64,000 bases of DNA from Acetobacteraceae bacterium (GCA_027482245.1 JAIXWG010000007.1:62001-126000), one strand, 5' to 3'; numbered from the stretch's first letter, positions 1 through 9,289 are shown. Numbers and translations: made by a program. The notes: generated by a model from the letters alone, not told the origin.

Positions 1-115
1 GGGCGTGGATAGTCCGCCTGCCGACCTCGCCACGGCACTCGCCGCGAAGGGCGTGGAGGCCGCGCGCTTCATCGCCGCGCGGCCCGGCCTTGTCTGGACG
101 AACGCGGTCGCCTGA
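1..115 (+). CDS. 3' end of an unidentified gene (partial)
   Basis: An open frame enters from the left edge (codons from base 2) and stops with TGA at 113-115. Only 37 residues are visible, ending in ARPGLVWTNAVA. Codon composition is GC3-rich like the neighbours, so it is probably the C-terminus of a real gene. The stop lies 3 bases from the stop of the convergent protease gene. The fragment is too short to assign a family. Confidence 0.5.
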   Translation, partial: GVDSPPADLATALAAKGVEAARFIAARPGLVWTNAVA

Positions 116-118
116 TCC

Positions 119-2749
119 TCAGGCGATCAGCACGAAGGAACTCGCGGTCAGCGTCGCGCCGGTGAGTTCCGCGATCACGGTCACGCCGCCTGCCGTGGCG
201 CCGTTGCTGTCCCAGCTCAGCAGATGCGTGTCCGTGGCGAAGACGAACTGCGCCAGGGACCCGACCGCCATCGCCCCCGCGCCGATCTGCAGGCGCGATG
301 CCGCCGCCAGGTTCATGCCCGCCACCAGCCCGCCACCGAAGCCGGAAGCGGAGATCTGAATGATGTCCTCGCCCAGCGTGAAGTCGGCGATGCGGTCGGC
401 GCCATCGGTCGGGCGGATGAAGCGGAACGCATCGGCGCCCGCACCGCCGGTCAGCACATCGGCGCCGAGCCCGCCGACGAGCGTGTCATCGCCATCGCCG
501 CCCAGCATGGTGTCGTTGCCGGCAAGGCCCTGGAGCAGGTTTGCGCCGGCGTTGCCGGTGACGACATTCGCATCGGCATTGCCGGTGCCGTTCAGCGCGT
601 CGCTGCCGGTCAGCACCAGCTTCTCGACATTGACGACGAGGACGAAGGCGATGGAGGCGTGGACGGTATCGATGCCGCCGCCCGCCGCCTCCACCACCCT
701 GTCGCCCAGGCTGTCCACCACGTAGTCGTCATCGCCCAGGCCGCCGGTCATCACGTCATTGCCCAGGCCGCCATCGAGCGTGTCGTTGCCGGTGCCGGCG
801 GTGAGGGAGTCGTTGCCATCCAGGCCGCGCAGCCAGTTCGCGCCGTCATTGCCGGTGAGGGCGTTCGCAAGGGCATTGCCCGTGCCGGCCAGATTGCCGC
901 TGCCGGTCAGCACGAGGTTCTCCACCTCGCTGGCCAGGATCCAATCCACCGAACTGCGCACGAGGTCGATGCCGCTCGCGGCGTCCTCCACCACCGTGTC
1001 GCCAGCGTCGTCCACGATGTAGACATCGTTGCCGAGGCCGCCGGCCAGCCGGTCCGCCCCGGTCCCGCCATCCAGTGTGTCGCCGCCCGCACCGCCCTGC
1101 AGCGTATCCGCCCCGCCGAGACCGCGCAGCAGGTTGGCGCCGGCATTGCCGCCGATCAGGTTGGCGTCGTCATTCCCCGTGCCGCTGGTGGCGGTGCCGG
1201 CCAGCAGCAGTGCCTCCATGGCCGTACCCAGCGTCCAGGATACCGCGGCCACCACCGTGTCCGCGCCGTCGCCGGGCTGCTCGATGACCTGCTGGTTCGT
1301 GGCGTAGACATAGTAGAGGTCGTCGCCGCTGCCGCCGGCCAGCGTATCGGCGCCGAGGCCGGCATCCAGCGTGTCGTTGCCACCCATCCCCTGCAGCAGG
1401 TCGTTGCCCGCGGCGCCGGCCAGGGAGTTCGCGCCGGCATTGCCGATCAGCTCATTCGCCAGCGCATTGCCGGTGCCGTTGATCGCGGCCGTGCCGGCCA
1501 GGGTCAGCGCTTCCAGGTTTGCGCCGAGGGTCCAGCTGACATGGGCAACGACCCGGTCGAAGCCTTGCGCTGTGCCTTCGCCGATGATCGTCCCGGCCTC
1601 TCGCACGATGTAGGTGTCGTCGCCGACGCCGCCGATGAGGCTGTCGGCACCGCTGCCGCCATCCAGCGTATCCGCGCCCGCGCCGCCGATCAGGGTGTCG
1701 TTGCCGTCCCCGCCGGACAGGGCGTTGTCGGCGATATTGCCGGTGATGCGGTCATTCCCGGCGCCGCCGATCGCATCCTCGATCAGCGACCGCGCATCGC
1801 CCTGGTACTGCATGGCGTTGAAGATGTTGCCGCGGGCGAACTTGCCCGTGCCGAGCATGGCGAGCTGCGCCGTGCTCGCGACCGACCAGCCGCCCGGCGT
1901 CAGGTCGATGGTGACGCCGCCCGCATAGTTGGAGAGGTCGTAGGTATCGTGCCCGCCGCCATCCCAGATCGTCAGGAAGATGCGGTTGCCGCCCGGGGCG
2001 CCCTGGCCCGCGCCGTTGATCGACATCTGCCCCGTCGCAGGATTCCAGCTGTAGGTCGTGTCGCCGCCCTGCATGGTGAAGTCGGCGCCGTACATCACCT
2101 GCAGCGCGGCGATGTCGAGCATCATGTAGGATTGTGGCGCCGACCACTGTTCGTAGGTGTAGCCACCGATCGGCCCGCCGGTGAAGCTGCGGTAGCTCAT
2201 CACCGTGAACTCGATGCTGTCGCGGTCGCCTGGCACGGCGGTGGCGCCCGGGCCGCCCGCTTCCTGGGAATGCTTCAGGCCGAGCGCGTGGCCGATCTCG
2301 TGCAGCGTGGTGTGGTAGGCGTAGTTGCCGAGGACAGGATTGCGATAGTTGTAGGCCGTGCCGAACCAGACGTCGCCGCCGGATCCACCGCCGGGATAGC
2401 GGGCATAGGCCGTGCCGGGCAGGCTCGACTGTGCCAGGCGGATATCGGCGCCATCGAAGCCGGCATCCGTGATCGCGAGTTGCGTGAAATCCGCCACGCC
2501 CGCGCCGCGCAGCACCGCATTGCCGCCGGTCACGCTGCTGGTGCCGGTCAGCGCATGACGCGCCGCCTGCATCGTCGCCAGCGACACCTGGGCGAAGCCG
2601 CTGCCAGGTTCGTTGTTGCCATAAGGGGATTCGTAGTCGCTGGCCGCATCGGGGAAGCTGAAGGTCAGCGGCCCGACCCAGGCCGTGCCGGACAGCACGC
2701 CGTCGATGTACTTGTTGCCGGTCGCGGCAACCGCCCGTGTCGTCGCCAT
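119..2749 (-). CDS. Secreted M10-family (serralysin-like) metalloprotease with RTX repeats
   Basis: 876 residues. The N-terminal half carries the zinc site HEIGHALGLKH (His150, Glu151, His154, His160) and a Met-turn VMSYRS (Met184), the metzincin signature of peptidase family M10. From about residue 320 to 800 there are many glycine/aspartate nonapeptides (GGxGxDxLx), which bind calcium once the protein is outside the cell. There is no Sec signal peptide. The C-terminus has the DAFRF...ADFTLGEDII layout typical of type I secretion substrates, so export by an ABC/MFP/TolC system is inferred; no such transporter is in the window. The repeat region has several long spacers of about 50 residues between RTX blocks, so the protein is longer than classic serralysins (about 480 residues). 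Confidence 0.9.
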   Translation of the reverse strand: MATTRAVAATGNKYIDGVLSGTAWVGPLTFSFPDAASDYESPYGNNEPGSGFAQVSLATMQAARHALTGTSSVTGGNAVLRGAGVADFTQLAITDAGFDGADIRLAQSSLPGTAYARYPGGGSGGDVWFGTAYNYRNPVLGNYAYHTTLHEIGHALGLKHSQEAGGPGATAVPGDRDSIEFTVMSYRSFTGGPIGGYTYEQWSAPQSYMMLDIAALQVMYGADFTMQGGDTTYSWNPATGQMSINGAGQGAPGGNRIFLTIWDGGGHDTYDLSNYAGGVTIDLTPGGWSVASTAQLAMLGTGKFARGNIFNAMQYQGDARSLIEDAIGGAGNDRITGNIADNALSGGDGNDTLIGGAGADTLDGGSGADSLIGGVGDDTYIVREAGTIIGEGTAQGFDRVVAHVSWTLGANLEALTLAGTAAINGTGNALANELIGNAGANSLAGAAGNDLLQGMGGNDTLDAGLGADTLAGGSGDDLYYVYATNQQVIEQPGDGADTVVAAVSWTLGTAMEALLLAGTATSGTGNDDANLIGGNAGANLLRGLGGADTLQGGAGGDTLDGGTGADRLAGGLGNDVYIVDDAGDTVVEDAASGIDLVRSSVDWILASEVENLVLTGSGNLAGTGNALANALTGNDGANWLRGLDGNDSLTAGTGNDTLDGGLGNDVMTGGLGDDDYVVDSLGDRVVEAAGGGIDTVHASIAFVLVVNVEKLVLTGSDALNGTGNADANVVTGNAGANLLQGLAGNDTMLGGDGDDTLVGGLGADVLTGGAGADAFRFIRPTDGADRIADFTLGEDIIQISASGFGGGLVAGMNLAAASRLQIGAGAMAVGSLAQFVFATDTHLLSWDSNGATAGGVTVIAELTGATLTASSFVLIA

Positions 2750-2848
2750 GGCTGCCGGCCCCTTTGTGCAGGGCGCGAAGCCGAATGCCCCGCGCCCCGG
2801 CAGCCTTATCGAGCCTCCTTAACCGTCTGTTGCGCGACCGTGTCTGCG

Positions 2849-3049
2849 TCAGTCTTTCGTCCCGCGGGCCTGCCCGCCCTTGCGCCCGGCCTCCGCCGCG
2901 CGCTGCGGGTCGTTGGCGAAGTTGTTCGGGTCGCGGCCCTTGCCGGCGCCGACCGTGTCCTGCGACACGCCCTTCTGGCCCTCGGCGCCGTGCCCTCCCG
3001 CCTTGTCGCCGGACCCACCCTTGCCTTTGTCCGTTGCCTGGCCTGCCAT
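2849..3049 (-). CDS. KGG-motif stress-response protein
   Basis: 66 residues, very hydrophilic and rich in Gly, Lys and Asp. It has KGKGGSGDKAGG near the N-terminus and the conserved ANDPQRAAEAGRKGGQ block of the general stress protein family with KGG repeats. ATG at 3047-3049 is chosen because a strong AAGGAGG lies just upstream; a longer in-frame reading would remove that site. The family is linked to general stress and desiccation responses; the molecular role is not established. It stands alone between two divergently read genes. Confidence 0.8.
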   Translation of the reverse strand: MAGQATDKGKGGSGDKAGGHGAEGQKGVSQDTVGAGKGRDPNNFANDPQRAAEAGRKGGQARGTKD

Positions 3050-3185
3050 CTCTTGATCCTCCTTGGGCGGCGGCACACGAGCCCACCGCAGCGGCCAGAA
3101 CGTCGGCCCGGTCCCCAAGTTCGGCATCCCATCCGAAGCGCCGGCCCCGTATTGACCGGGCGCGGCCGAAGCGGGAGGAAGGGGC

Positions 3186-4205
3186 ATGGCCCGTTTCCAG
3201 GTTCTCGTCACGCACACCCATCTCGACCAGCCCGGGCTTGGCCTGCTGGAGGAAGCGGGGTGCCAGGTGCATTTCCTGACGCCGGACGCCACCGGGCTGG
3301 TGACGGCGGCGAATGGGCGTGCGGAGGTGGAGCGCCTGCTGGCGTCCATCCCCTTCGATGGCGTCATCTCCCGCATCATCCCGATCGGGGGCGACGCGAT
3401 GCGACGCTGCCCGGCGCTGCGCGTCATCAGCCGCGCTGCCGTCGGCTACGACAACATCGACATGGAGGCGGCGACCGCGCAGGGCATCGCGGTGCTGACG
3501 GCAGTCGGCGCCAATGCGCAATCCGTCGCGGAATACACGATGGGGCTGCTGTTGACCGTGGCGCGCAACATCGCCCGGCACAACACCATCATCCAGGCTG
3601 GCGGGTGGGATCGTGCGAGGCTCGGCCTGGAACTGCGCGGCCGGCGGCTCGGCCTGGTCGGCTATGGCCGCATTGCGCAGAAGGTGGCGGCGCTGGCCCA
3701 GGCCTTCGGCATGACGGTCTGCGCCTGGAGCCCCAACCTCCACAAGGCCGGCGACATCGCGCCCGTGACGCGCGCGGCCACGCTGCACGATCTGATCCGC
3801 GGCTGCGACGTGCTGTCGCTGCACATCCCGCTGACCGAGACCTCCCGCAACCTGATCGGCGCCGCGGAGCTGGCGCTGCTGGGGCGCGAGGCGATCCTGG
3901 TCAATACGGGCCGCGGCGGCCTGGTGGATGAGGCCGCGCTGGCCGAGGTGCTGCGGGAGGGCCGCATCTGGGGTGCGGGCATCGACGTGCTGACGCAGGA
4001 GCCGCCGCCGCGGGACAACCCGCTGCTCGGCCTACCCAACGCCATCCTGAGCCCGCATGTCGGCGCCGCCACCACCGTCGCCCGCGCCGCGACGGCGGAG
4101 ACGGCGGCGCGCCACCTGCTCGATATCCTGCTCGGCCGGACGCCGCCTTCCGATGCGGTGGTGAATCCTGAAGTCCTGAGGTCGTCCGGGCGCCTCGGCG
4201 GCTGA
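3186..4205 (+). CDS. D-isomer-specific 2-hydroxyacid dehydrogenase
   Basis: 339 residues, the usual length for this NAD(P)-dependent cytoplasmic family, which interconverts 2-oxoacids and D-2-hydroxyacids (phosphoglycerate, glyoxylate/hydroxypyruvate and similar). Visible signatures are the Rossmann segment GLVGYGRIAQKVAAL, the NTGRGGLVDEAAL block holding the catalytic Arg region, DVLTQEPP with the Glu, and LSPHVGAAT with the catalytic His. There is no C-terminal ACT domain, so it is not a full-length SerA of the regulated type. Substrate cannot be read from sequence. It appears monocistronic. Confidence 0.88.
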   Translation: MARFQVLVTHTHLDQPGLGLLEEAGCQVHFLTPDATGLVTAANGRAEVERLLASIPFDGVISRIIPIGGDAMRRCPALRVISRAAVGYDNIDMEAATAQGIAVLTAVGANAQSVAEYTMGLLLTVARNIARHNTIIQAGGWDRARLGLELRGRRLGLVGYGRIAQKVAALAQAFGMTVCAWSPNLHKAGDIAPVTRAATLHDLIRGCDVLSLHIPLTETSRNLIGAAELALLGREAILVNTGRGGLVDEAALAEVLREGRIWGAGIDVLTQEPPPRDNPLLGLPNAILSPHVGAATTVARAATAETAARHLLDILLGRTPPSDAVVNPEVLRSSGRLGG

Positions 4206-4248
4206 GGAGTCGCGAGGGATTTCCTGTCGCTGCAAGGCACCGGGCGCC

Positions 4249-4269
4249 GCCGATGCTGGTTGCATCGGC
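4249..4269. terminator. Intergenic hairpin between convergent genes
   Basis: An 8-bp perfect stem (GCCGATGC paired with GCATCGGC) with a 5-base loop lies between the convergent dehydrogenase and hydrolase genes. It has no following T-run, so intrinsic termination is only a suggestion from position. Confidence 0.3.
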
Positions 4270-4339
4270 AGGCCTGGTAACAATGCAGGGGCAGGGAAAG
4301 ACCCGCGAAGCCGACCCGCCGGGGTGCCTGGGCGACCTC

Positions 4340-5677
4340 CTACCAGGTCAGCTCGGCAAGGGTGATCCGGTTCTCCGACGCCGGCCAGGCGCGGGAGACG
4401 ACGCGTTCCTCGTTGAAGATGCCGACCACCGGCCGGCCGAGCTCCGCCGCCGGGATCTGCCGCGTCGCCGTCGCGGCGATGGCGACGCCGGGGCGGAGTT
4501 CCGGCGGCACGCGGCCATCCAGCAGGATGGCGTCGCGCGGGATGCCGAAATAGCCGCGGGTGCGCTGGAACAGCACCACGCCGCCGCCGCCATCGCGCTC
4601 CGCCTGGGTCGGCGCGCGGGCGGGGCGCAGGTTCACCACCGTCGATCCCCGCGGGAAGGGGCCGCGGTAGATGTGGGTGATGGGGTGGCGTGGCGCGGCG
4701 ACCACGAATTCCAGCGTCCAGTCCGGCCCGACCGGCACGCCGCCCCACCTCCCATCCTCCTCCGTCACGCGGCGATGGATGGCCTCGCCCATGCGCTCTC
4801 CCGTCTCGGGGGAGACGCGGAAGACCTCGACCGTCGCGCCCGCGACGGGGCGGTTGGTGACGCCGCCGGCCGTGTTCGTCACGCGGCCGTCCAGCACCGG
4901 CCGCGCCTCGGGCTCCACCGAGAGCCGCGCAGGCGCGCGGCCGGTGACGAAGGAGAATATCTCGGCGAAGGCGCGGGGGTGGTAGGCGGTCTCGCGGTGA
5001 TCGAGCGCGTCCAGCACCAGGTTCGTGGCGCCCCGCAACTCAGGCCCGTCCACATCCGTGCCGGTCGGGCGATCGGGCGTCGGCGACCAGATGGCGCGGG
5101 GCTGGGCGAAGACGTCGTTCCAGGCGCTGCGGATGGTCAGGAAGGCCGTGCCGGGGACGACATCGGTCGTGCCGCCATTCAGGCGCCGCAGGAAGTCGGA
5201 CTGGCTGTTGAACTCGCGGTTCCTGATCTCCGGCCAGTCATAGACGCCCCGATTGGGCGTGCCGCAGAGCACGGCGTGGGAGACGGCGTCGCTGCCACCC
5301 TGGTGCACGACGAAGTCGCGGATCGGGTAGCCGCCACGGGAATTGCCGACGAGGGCGATGCGCGCGCCGTCGTGCCGGGCGCGGAACTCGGCGACGAAGG
5401 CGGCCAGGCGCTCCGTCTGCTCCGCGCTGCCGCTGCGGCCGGGCTGGGGCACGGCGTCGTCGTCCCGCGCCAGCGGGTCCGGCATGTCCACCGCCAGCAG
5501 GCGGTCGGCCGGGTAGCCGTTGCTCTCGAAGCACCAGAGCGTCGAGAGCCACAGCGCCGCATGGTCGCCATTGCCATGCACGAAGAGGATCGGCGGCGGC
5601 AGCGCCTGGGCGCGGGAGAGCCGGGGCGCCGCCAGCAGGCCGGCGGCGAGGAGGAGGGTGCGTCGGGACGTTTCCAT
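4340..5677 (-). CDS. Exported alpha/beta-fold hydrolase (lipase/esterase-like)
   Basis: 445 residues. The N-terminus METSRRTLLLAAGLLAAPRLSRAQA has two arginines, a hydrophobic run and an Ala-x-Ala site, fitting Tat or Sec export. The mature part opens with ILFVHGNGDHAALW (oxyanion-hole type HG) and has the nucleophile elbow GNSRGG, so it should be a serine hydrolase with a lipase-like fold. After about residue 255 comes a beta-rich region (GATVEVFRVSPETG) resembling carboxypeptidase-regulatory or Ig-like domains, possibly for substrate binding. Substrate is unknown. It appears to be transcribed alone. Confidence 0.8.
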   Translation of the reverse strand: METSRRTLLLAAGLLAAPRLSRAQALPPPILFVHGNGDHAALWLSTLWCFESNGYPADRLLAVDMPDPLARDDDAVPQPGRSGSAEQTERLAAFVAEFRARHDGARIALVGNSRGGYPIRDFVVHQGGSDAVSHAVLCGTPNRGVYDWPEIRNREFNSQSDFLRRLNGGTTDVVPGTAFLTIRSAWNDVFAQPRAIWSPTPDRPTGTDVDGPELRGATNLVLDALDHRETAYHPRAFAEIFSFVTGRAPARLSVEPEARPVLDGRVTNTAGGVTNRPVAGATVEVFRVSPETGERMGEAIHRRVTEEDGRWGGVPVGPDWTLEFVVAAPRHPITHIYRGPFPRGSTVVNLRPARAPTQAERDGGGGVVLFQRTRGYFGIPRDAILLDGRVPPELRPGVAIAATATRQIPAAELGRPVVGIFNEERVVSRAWPASENRITLAELTW

Positions 5678-5725
5678 TGGGCGGAAGGGTAGCGAAGCCT
5701 TCCGTCCCGGGGAACGCCCCTCGCA

Positions 5726-6139
5726 TCACGCCGGCGCCATGGCGGCGGCGATGACGTCCCAGTCGGCATCGCTGATGGGCACCAGCCCGAAGCGCAGCCT
5801 GGCCCCCCAGCCGCCATCCCGCGAGACCGCCAGGTGGGGCAGCAGCGGCGCCGCCGGGGCGGCCCTGGCGGGCGCCCAGGCCACGTCCCGGCGCCAGGGG
5901 ACGAAGCCTGGTGCCATCTCCACCTGGTAGGCATCGCCCGGTGCCACCGTGCCCATGGCGACGAAGGCCTGCAGCCGGTCCTTCACGCCGAAGGTCGCGG
6001 TCGGCGCGTAGTAGGCGATTCGGTCGCCGGGCTTCAGCCGGCGCACCGGCCCCGCCTTCCCGTGGCAGAGCTGCATGAAGCCACCGGCCACGCCGAGCGC
6101 GACATGGTTGGCGCAGGCGACGCCGATCCAGGCGGCCAT
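5726..6139 (-). CDS. EVE-domain protein
   Basis: 137 residues. The sequence MAAWIGVACANHVALGV, KPGDRIAYYAP and FVAMGTVAPGDAYQ matches the EVE (PUA-like) fold, a small domain thought to bind modified nucleobases in DNA or RNA. The start at 6137-6139 overlaps the stop of the upstream VOC gene by one base (TGATG), so the two are translationally coupled. A longer in-frame reading upstream would run through the VOC gene and is rejected. Confidence 0.75.
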   Translation of the reverse strand: MAAWIGVACANHVALGVAGGFMQLCHGKAGPVRRLKPGDRIAYYAPTATFGVKDRLQAFVAMGTVAPGDAYQVEMAPGFVPWRRDVAWAPARAAPAAPLLPHLAVSRDGGWGARLRFGLVPISDADWDVIAAAMAPA

Positions 6140-6510
6140 CACGCGGCACCCCCCGGCGTGAAGACCCGCAGCCGGTGCCCATCCGGGTCCAGCGCCACGA
6201 AGCCGAAGCCGAAATCGAGCGTGCTGGGCGGCAGCGCCATCGCCACGCCCCGGCCGAGCCATGCCGCGTGGCAGGCGGTGACGGCGGCGGCGTCGGGCAG
6301 GGTGACGCACAATTCCCCACCGCCGCTGCCCTCCGCCGCCGGCACCACGCCCGCGCGGCGCCAGAGGCCGAGCATGAGGCCCGGGCCAGCCGGGATCATG
6401 GCGAAGCCGGGCGAGGCCTCGACCGGCGGGCGACCCAGCGCGGCCTCGTAGAAAGCGGCGCTGCGGGCCGTGTCGGCGACGTAGAGGATGCTGAAGCTGA
6501 TCTCGGGCAT
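6139..6510 (-). CDS. VOC-family (glyoxalase/bleomycin-resistance fold) protein
   Basis: 123 residues, one VOC unit of two beta-alpha-beta modules: the start MPEISFSILYVADTARSAAF and the end FGFVALDPDGHRLRVF are typical. Members bind a metal and act as dioxygenases, isomerases or drug-binding proteins; the substrate here cannot be told. It sits 48 bases downstream of a WYL regulator on the same strand and is coupled to the EVE gene behind it, so regulator, VOC and EVE may form one operon. Confidence 0.8.
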   Translation of the reverse strand: MPEISFSILYVADTARSAAFYEAALGRPPVEASPGFAMIPAGPGLMLGLWRRAGVVPAAEGSGGGELCVTLPDAAAVTACHAAWLGRGVAMALPPSTLDFGFGFVALDPDGHRLRVFTPGGAA

Positions 6511-6558
6511 GGGGTCCGTCCCTGGTTGGCGACGCCCCCTTGCTACGCGCCGCCGCTG

Positions 6559-7251
6559 TCAGTTCCTGTCAGCAGCGATCCCCTCCCGCGCCTTCCATTC
6601 CCGCAGCAGGGCGGCGCGGCGGCGGGGATAGCGCTGGCCGGTCGCCTTCAGCCGCGTGATGCGGTCGATGCGGAAGCTGCGCAAATCCTGGCGCAGCTCG
6701 CACCAGGCCAGCAGCACGCGCACACGCTCGAAGAAACCCAGCGCGAAGGGCCAGAGGCGCCGCCGCGTCTCGGCGCCCGCGCCGTCGCGATAGGCGATGT
6801 CGAGGATGGTCTCCTCGCGAATAGCTTGCCGGATCAGCGGCAGGTCGAGGCTGGCGGGGGCGGCGAGGGTCGGGCCAATCAGCAGGCCGCTCTGCTCCAG
6901 CCTCTCGCGCATCGCGGGCGGCAGGACGGCGCCGATCTTGGCCAGGCTGTCCTCCGCCCCGCGCCGCAGCGCCGGGTCGCCCTGTTCCATGACCCAGCGC
7001 GCGCCGAGCACCAGCGCCTCCACCTCCTCCTCCCCGAACATCAGGGGCGGCAGGGTGAAGCCGGGGCGGAGCACATAGCCGATGCCGGCCTCGCCCTCGA
7101 TCGCCGCGCCCTGGGCCTGGAGGGTGGCGATGTCGCGGTAGAGCGTGCGCAGCGACACGCCGAGTTCCTCGGCCAGCGCCTGGCCCCGCACGGGGTGGCG
7201 CCGGCGCCGCAGCGCCTGCAGCAGGTCGAGGAGGCGGGCGCTGCGGGACAT
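6559..7251 (-). CDS. YafY-type transcriptional regulator (HTH + WYL)
   Basis: 230 residues. An N-terminal winged HTH of the DeoR-like kind (LLDLLQALRRRRHPVRGQALAEELGVSLRTLYRDIATL) is followed by a WYL-type sensor domain (residues about 130-220, ending RSFRIDRITRLKATGQRYP). Such proteins often bind ligands or nucleic acids through WYL and regulate adjacent genes; the VOC/EVE pair downstream is the obvious candidate target, which is inference. Confidence 0.85.
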   Translation of the reverse strand: MSRSARLLDLLQALRRRRHPVRGQALAEELGVSLRTLYRDIATLQAQGAAIEGEAGIGYVLRPGFTLPPLMFGEEEVEALVLGARWVMEQGDPALRRGAEDSLAKIGAVLPPAMRERLEQSGLLIGPTLAAPASLDLPLIRQAIREETILDIAYRDGAGAETRRRLWPFALGFFERVRVLLAWCELRQDLRSFRIDRITRLKATGQRYPRRRAALLREWKAREGIAADRN

Positions 7252-7283
7252 GGCGGCGGCCTTACCGGACCGCCGCCATCACG

Positions 7284-8201
7284 TCACGCGTTGGACGGCA
7301 CCAGCCGGTAGCCACTGCCCGCACGCTCCACCCGGCCGGTGGCCGGCATGGGGAAGTGGTAGCCGACGACCGGCACGCGGTCCGTCGCCGCCTGGTCCAG
7401 CAGGCGGCGGCGCGTCTCCACGGCCTGGGTGGCGTCCATGTCGAAGACGGGATGCCATTCCGGGTTGGCCATGAAGAAGGCCGGCGCATTCACCGCATCG
7501 CCGATCACCAGCAGCTGGTCCCGGCCATCCGCGATCATGAAGGAGGCATGGCCCGGCGAGTGCCCGTTGGTGGCGATGGCGGTGATGCCCGGCGCGACCT
7601 GGGCACCCGGCTCGAAGGTCTGGACGCGGTCGCGATAGGGGGCGAATTTCTGCCGCACCGTCGCGAAGCCGGGGCGACGGCCCTCGGGGGCGCGGGATTC
7701 CTCGCCCGCATCGGTCCAGAAGGCCCATTCCCGCGCCGGCACCAGCACCGGCGCATTCGGGAACAGCGCCTGTCCCTGCGCATCCGTCAGCCCGCCGATG
7801 TGGTCGCCGTGGAAATGCGTGTGCACCACCAGGATGACCTGCGCCGGGTCGAGCCCCGCCGCGCGCATGTTCGCCAGCATCGTGCTGCCCGGCGCGCCGC
7901 GCCCAACATCCAGCATCACCAGCCCGCGCGGCGTCCTGACCACCGTCACGTTGAAGGGATTCTCCAGGGCCGTGCCCGGCATCCCCGCGGCCTGCATGGT
8001 GGCCGCCACCTGCGCCGGCGTCGCGTTCAGCACGAAGCCCTGGGTGGCATCGGCCCGTACCACGGACCCGTCGGTGACGATGAAGGCCTCCAGCCCCCCC
8101 ACCGCCACGCGGTGGGAGGTCGGCGCCTGCGCCTGGGCGAAGGAGGGCGCGAGGGCCAGCCCCGCGCCGGCGGCCAGCAGGCCGCGACGATCGATCGCCA
8201 T
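7284..8201 (-). CDS. Exported metallo-beta-lactamase-fold hydrolase (copy 2)
   Basis: 305 residues. The N-terminus MAIDRRGLLAAGAGLALA with a following AQAQA is a twin-arginine-like signal. The metal site HTHFHGDHIGG is complete (HxHxDH), with later GHSPGHASF and VVGYHFPMP supplying further ligands, so a dinuclear zinc hydrolase exported to the periplasm is likely. It starts one base after the stop of the next upstream gene, which encodes a clear paralogue, so the pair is a tandem duplication in one operon. The ATG at 8199-8201 is used; in-frame sequence further upstream is the other gene. Confidence 0.85.
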   Translation of the reverse strand: MAIDRRGLLAAGAGLALAPSFAQAQAPTSHRVAVGGLEAFIVTDGSVVRADATQGFVLNATPAQVAATMQAAGMPGTALENPFNVTVVRTPRGLVMLDVGRGAPGSTMLANMRAAGLDPAQVILVVHTHFHGDHIGGLTDAQGQALFPNAPVLVPAREWAFWTDAGEESRAPEGRRPGFATVRQKFAPYRDRVQTFEPGAQVAPGITAIATNGHSPGHASFMIADGRDQLLVIGDAVNAPAFFMANPEWHPVFDMDATQAVETRRRLLDQAATDRVPVVGYHFPMPATGRVERAGSGYRLVPSNA

Positions 8202-8202
8202 C

Positions 8203-9183
8203 TCAGCTGGCCGCCGCCCAGTCGGAGGGGACGAAGCGGTAGCCATTGCCGTCCTTCGCCATGAAGCCCGTGGAGGGGAAGGGGAAGTGGTAGCCGGTGA
8301 CGCGGATCCGGTCCGTGGAGACCATGTCGAAGACCCGGCGGCGCGTGGCCTCCGCCACCTGGGCATCGAAGTCGAAGACCAGGTGGAAATCCGGGCGGCG
8401 GGCGAAGACCTCCGGCCGGTTCGTGATGTCGGCCAGGAAGACCAGCTGCTCGTTCCCGTCGGCGATCCGGTAGATGGTGTGGCCGGGCGTGTGGCCATGG
8501 GCGGCGATGCTGGTGATGCCGGGCATCACCTCCGCCCCCGGCGCGATCTGCCGGACCTTGCCCTGATAGGGGCCGAAGCGGCGCTGGCTGTTGGCGAAGT
8601 TGGCGCGCTGGAATTCGGGGCTGCGAGTCTCGTTCCCGCTATCCATCCACCAGCCCCATTCCGGCGCCGGCACCACCAGCTCCGCATTCGGGAAGGCGGG
8701 CGTGCCATCGGCGTTGAGCAGCCCGTTCACGTGGTCGCCGTGGAAGTGGCTGAACACCACCGTCGTCACCCGCGCCGGGTCCAGCCCCGCCGCGCGCATG
8801 TTGGCCGTCAGCAGGCCGACCGGTGCATTGGCGCCGGAGGGGCCGTTGCCGGTGTCGAACAGCACCAGGCCGGCCGGCGTCTCCACGCAGGTCAGGGTGA
8901 AGGGGATGCGGAAGGTGTCGGTGGGCAGGAAGCTTTCCGCCAGCACGCGCTGCACATCCTCGAGCGACGCATTGCGCACGAAGCCCGCGGCCAGCGGGAT
9001 GGCGCGGCTGCCGTCATGCAGCATGGTCACCGTCAGCGACCCCAGCCGGAAGCGGAAGAAGCCCGGTGCCTGGGCGAGTGGCGCGGCGGGTGCGGCGGCC
9101 TGGGCCAGCACCGGTGTCGCGCGCAGCAGCGCCGGCGCGGCAAGGGCGGCAGCGGCCCCCATGAAGATGGACCTGCGGATCAT
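8203..9183 (-). CDS. Exported metallo-beta-lactamase-fold hydrolase (copy 1)
   Basis: 326 residues. The N-terminal MIRRSIFMGAAAALAAPALL ends in an AQA-type site, giving an export signal. The metal-binding motif is FSHFHGDHVNG, with GHTPGHTIY and GYHFPFPSTG downstream, as in the neighbouring copy. The two proteins share layout and many blocks, including NMRAAGLDPA and the C-terminal (N/S)GYR(F/L)VPS. Family members include lactonases and quorum-quenching enzymes; substrate is unknown. It leads the two-gene operon. Confidence 0.85.
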   Translation of the reverse strand: MIRRSIFMGAAAALAAPALLRATPVLAQAAAPAAPLAQAPGFFRFRLGSLTVTMLHDGSRAIPLAAGFVRNASLEDVQRVLAESFLPTDTFRIPFTLTCVETPAGLVLFDTGNGPSGANAPVGLLTANMRAAGLDPARVTTVVFSHFHGDHVNGLLNADGTPAFPNAELVVPAPEWGWWMDSGNETRSPEFQRANFANSQRRFGPYQGKVRQIAPGAEVMPGITSIAAHGHTPGHTIYRIADGNEQLVFLADITNRPEVFARRPDFHLVFDFDAQVAEATRRRVFDMVSTDRIRVTGYHFPFPSTGFMAKDGNGYRFVPSDWAAAS

Positions 9184-9289
9184 GCTTCTTCCCTCCGGGA
9201 CGGTTGGCTCGCCGCGACGTTGGGCGGCGGGCGCCGGATGCAACCCCCAAGGGCGCTTGCGACGCAAGCTTCTTTCGTGGGCAGGACGC

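Noticed and set aside
480..1720. Regularly spaced repeats that might be taken for a CRISPR array or tandem DNA repeat
   Set aside because: They are codons of RTX nonapeptides in the metalloprotease, with variable spacing and no conserved direct repeat.
9255..9275. Hairpin GCTTGCG/CGCAAGC followed by TTCTTT as a terminator
   Set aside because: The T-rich side faces plus-strand transcription, but both flanking genes are on the minus strand.
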